Below, one piece after another: positions 12,132 through 12,738 of a stretch of 12,738 bases of DNA (its first letter is position 1; each line of letters starts with the position of its first letter). The DNA comes from CAZWUW01 sp964636895 (GTDB lineage Bacteria > Bacillota > Thermincolia > Thermincolales > CAZWUW01): the NCBI GenBank assembly GCA_964636895.1, contig CAZWUW010000081.1, positions 1 through 12,738 of the forward strand. Direction: 5' to 3'. Under the pieces are notes generated by a model. It was given only the letters and a program-made list of their open reading frames with translations, was not told where the DNA came from and searched no databases. A program made the translations under genes and the position numbers.

Positions 12132-12738
12132 TTGTATTATCGCATTACTAATATCAGACTTGGTTTGGAGCAAAAAAGTTCCCACCTTTTGCAGGCGGCG
12201 GCTACCAAACTGGCCGTTTCTCCCGCGGATATCGAAGAGCACCGGATTATCCGGAAGGCACTTGATGCCAGGAAGAAAACGCACCTTTATTATGTATATA
12301 CAATTGATGTACAATTGTCGGCCCGGGGTGCCAAGGCAGTGGCCCGGCGCCGGTTAAAAGATGTTACGCTGCACCGGGAGGAAGCGGACACGGGCTGGGC
12401 TGCCGGGTTGGGGCTGGCGGGTGATGGCCCGGCGGCTGGCCCGGCGGATGGTTCGGTAGTGGATGGCCCGGTAGTGCGGGCTGGGCTGCCGGTTCCGGTG
12501 ATTGTAGGAGCCGGTCCGGCGGGGATTTTTGCCGCCCTGACGCTGGCCTGGCATGGATATAGGCCTTTGGTCTTGGAGCGGGGACAGGATGTGGATACCC
12601 GCGCGGCGGATATTGAAGATTTCTGGGCGCACCGCGTCTTGCGTACCGAATCAAATGTACAGTTCGGTGAAGGCGGGGCCGGGACTTTTTCGGACGGCAA
12701 ACTGACTACCCGGATTAATGACCGCCGGGTACGCCGGG
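12132..12738 (+). CDS. FAD-dependent dehydrogenase-like protein, COG2509 family (N-terminal part)
   Basis: An open frame from TTG 12132 to the window edge, 202 codons visible; the right end is cut off. Residues 1-83 form the N-terminal domain typical of COG2509 (RITNIRLGLEQ; later LDARKKTHLYYVYTIDVQL). Residues 123-150 contain the Rossmann dinucleotide fold VIVGAGPAGIFAAL (GAGPAG 126-131) ending in VLERG. ESNVQFGEGGAGTFSDGKL (173-191) is the family's hallmark segment. The reaction is not established for the family. An unusual Gly/Ala/Pro/Asp-rich insert (about 88-120) separates the two domains and is encoded by a GC-rich repeat. Start: GGGAGG lies eight bases before TTG, and the N-terminus fits the family. 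Downstream of cdaA-cdaR in related genomes one often meets this gene followed by glmM, so glmM may lie just outside (from memory, unverified). Confidence 0.88.
   Translation, partial: MYYRITNIRLGLEQKSSHLLQAAATKLAVSPADIEEHRIIRKALDARKKTHLYYVYTIDVQLSARGAKAVARRRLKDVTLHREEADTGWAAGLGLAGDGPAAGPADGSVVDGPVVRAGLPVPVIVGAGPAGIFAALTLAWHGYRPLVLERGQDVDTRAADIEDFWAHRVLRTESNVQFGEGGAGTFSDGKLTTRINDRRVRR
12423..12476 (+). repeat. GC-rich short tandem/interspersed repeat inside the coding region
   Basis: GATGGCCCGG occurs at 12423-12432 and 12462-12471. GGCCCGGCGG occurs at 12426-12435 and 12438-12447. CGGTAGTG occurs at 12454-12461 and 12469-12476. The units are 12 or 15 bases long and keep the reading frame, giving DGPAAGPADGSVVDGPVV. 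This is a degenerate in-frame minisatellite in the interdomain linker of the FAD protein, likely grown by replication slippage. Confidence 0.75.

Noticed and set aside
12290..12700. Minus-strand frames rich in Pro/Ala/Arg at the right end
   Set aside because: They are products of the GC-rich repeat read backwards. The plus-strand frame carries the FAD-binding and COG2509 signatures.

Overview
The window looks like chromosome of an anaerobic, probably spore-forming Firmicute. The evidence is strong Shine-Dalgarno sequences of the GGAGG type, GTG and TTG starts, U-tailed intrinsic terminators, an sbp/DUF881 cluster, a cdaA-cdaR pair and a COG2509-type FAD protein. A Negativicutes (Sporomusa/Pelosinus-like) source is my best guess from overall gene style; it is not proven by anything here. 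There are no rRNA, tRNA, transposase, CRISPR or phage genes.

Region 1 (1-5902) is an acetate-activation block. After the tail of an unrecognised gene and its terminator comes a gene-free leader of about 530 bases, then the first AMP-forming acetyl-CoA synthetase (681-2606). A second synthetase of exactly equal length follows at 3846-5771. Between them sit two small divergent genes (2734-3084 minus, 3205-3564 plus) that are paralogs of each other and belong to no family I recognise. The minus-strand one has a candidate forespore (sigma-F/G type) promoter. The two synthetase genes share a 473-base block with no differences, next to sequence that differs at many synonymous sites, which points to recent gene conversion. 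Their upstream regions share an operator-like motif, and the second has a promoter followed by a palindrome resembling a CodY box.

Region 2 (5981-8264) holds a membrane-anchored GGDEF plus HD-GYP cyclic-di-GMP protein and a membrane-anchored lytic transglycosylase, both on the plus strand. No terminator separates them, and a hairpin lies just before the second gene's ribosome binding site.

Region 3 (8264-10071, minus strand) is a tightly packed DUF881 - sbp - DUF881 operon of small membrane proteins, which in Bacillus lies in the division/cell-wall cluster. It converges on the transglycosylase through a shared terminator hairpin.

Region 4 (10213-12738, plus strand) diverges from that operon: cdaA (di-adenylate cyclase), cdaR (its YbbR-domain regulator), then a near-consensus promoter and the start of a COG2509 FAD-dependent protein that runs off the window. 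The second half of the window is therefore devoted to cell-envelope work and cyclic dinucleotide signalling (both c-di-GMP and c-di-AMP). The first half is acetate/acetyl-CoA metabolism with two orphan small genes embedded in it.
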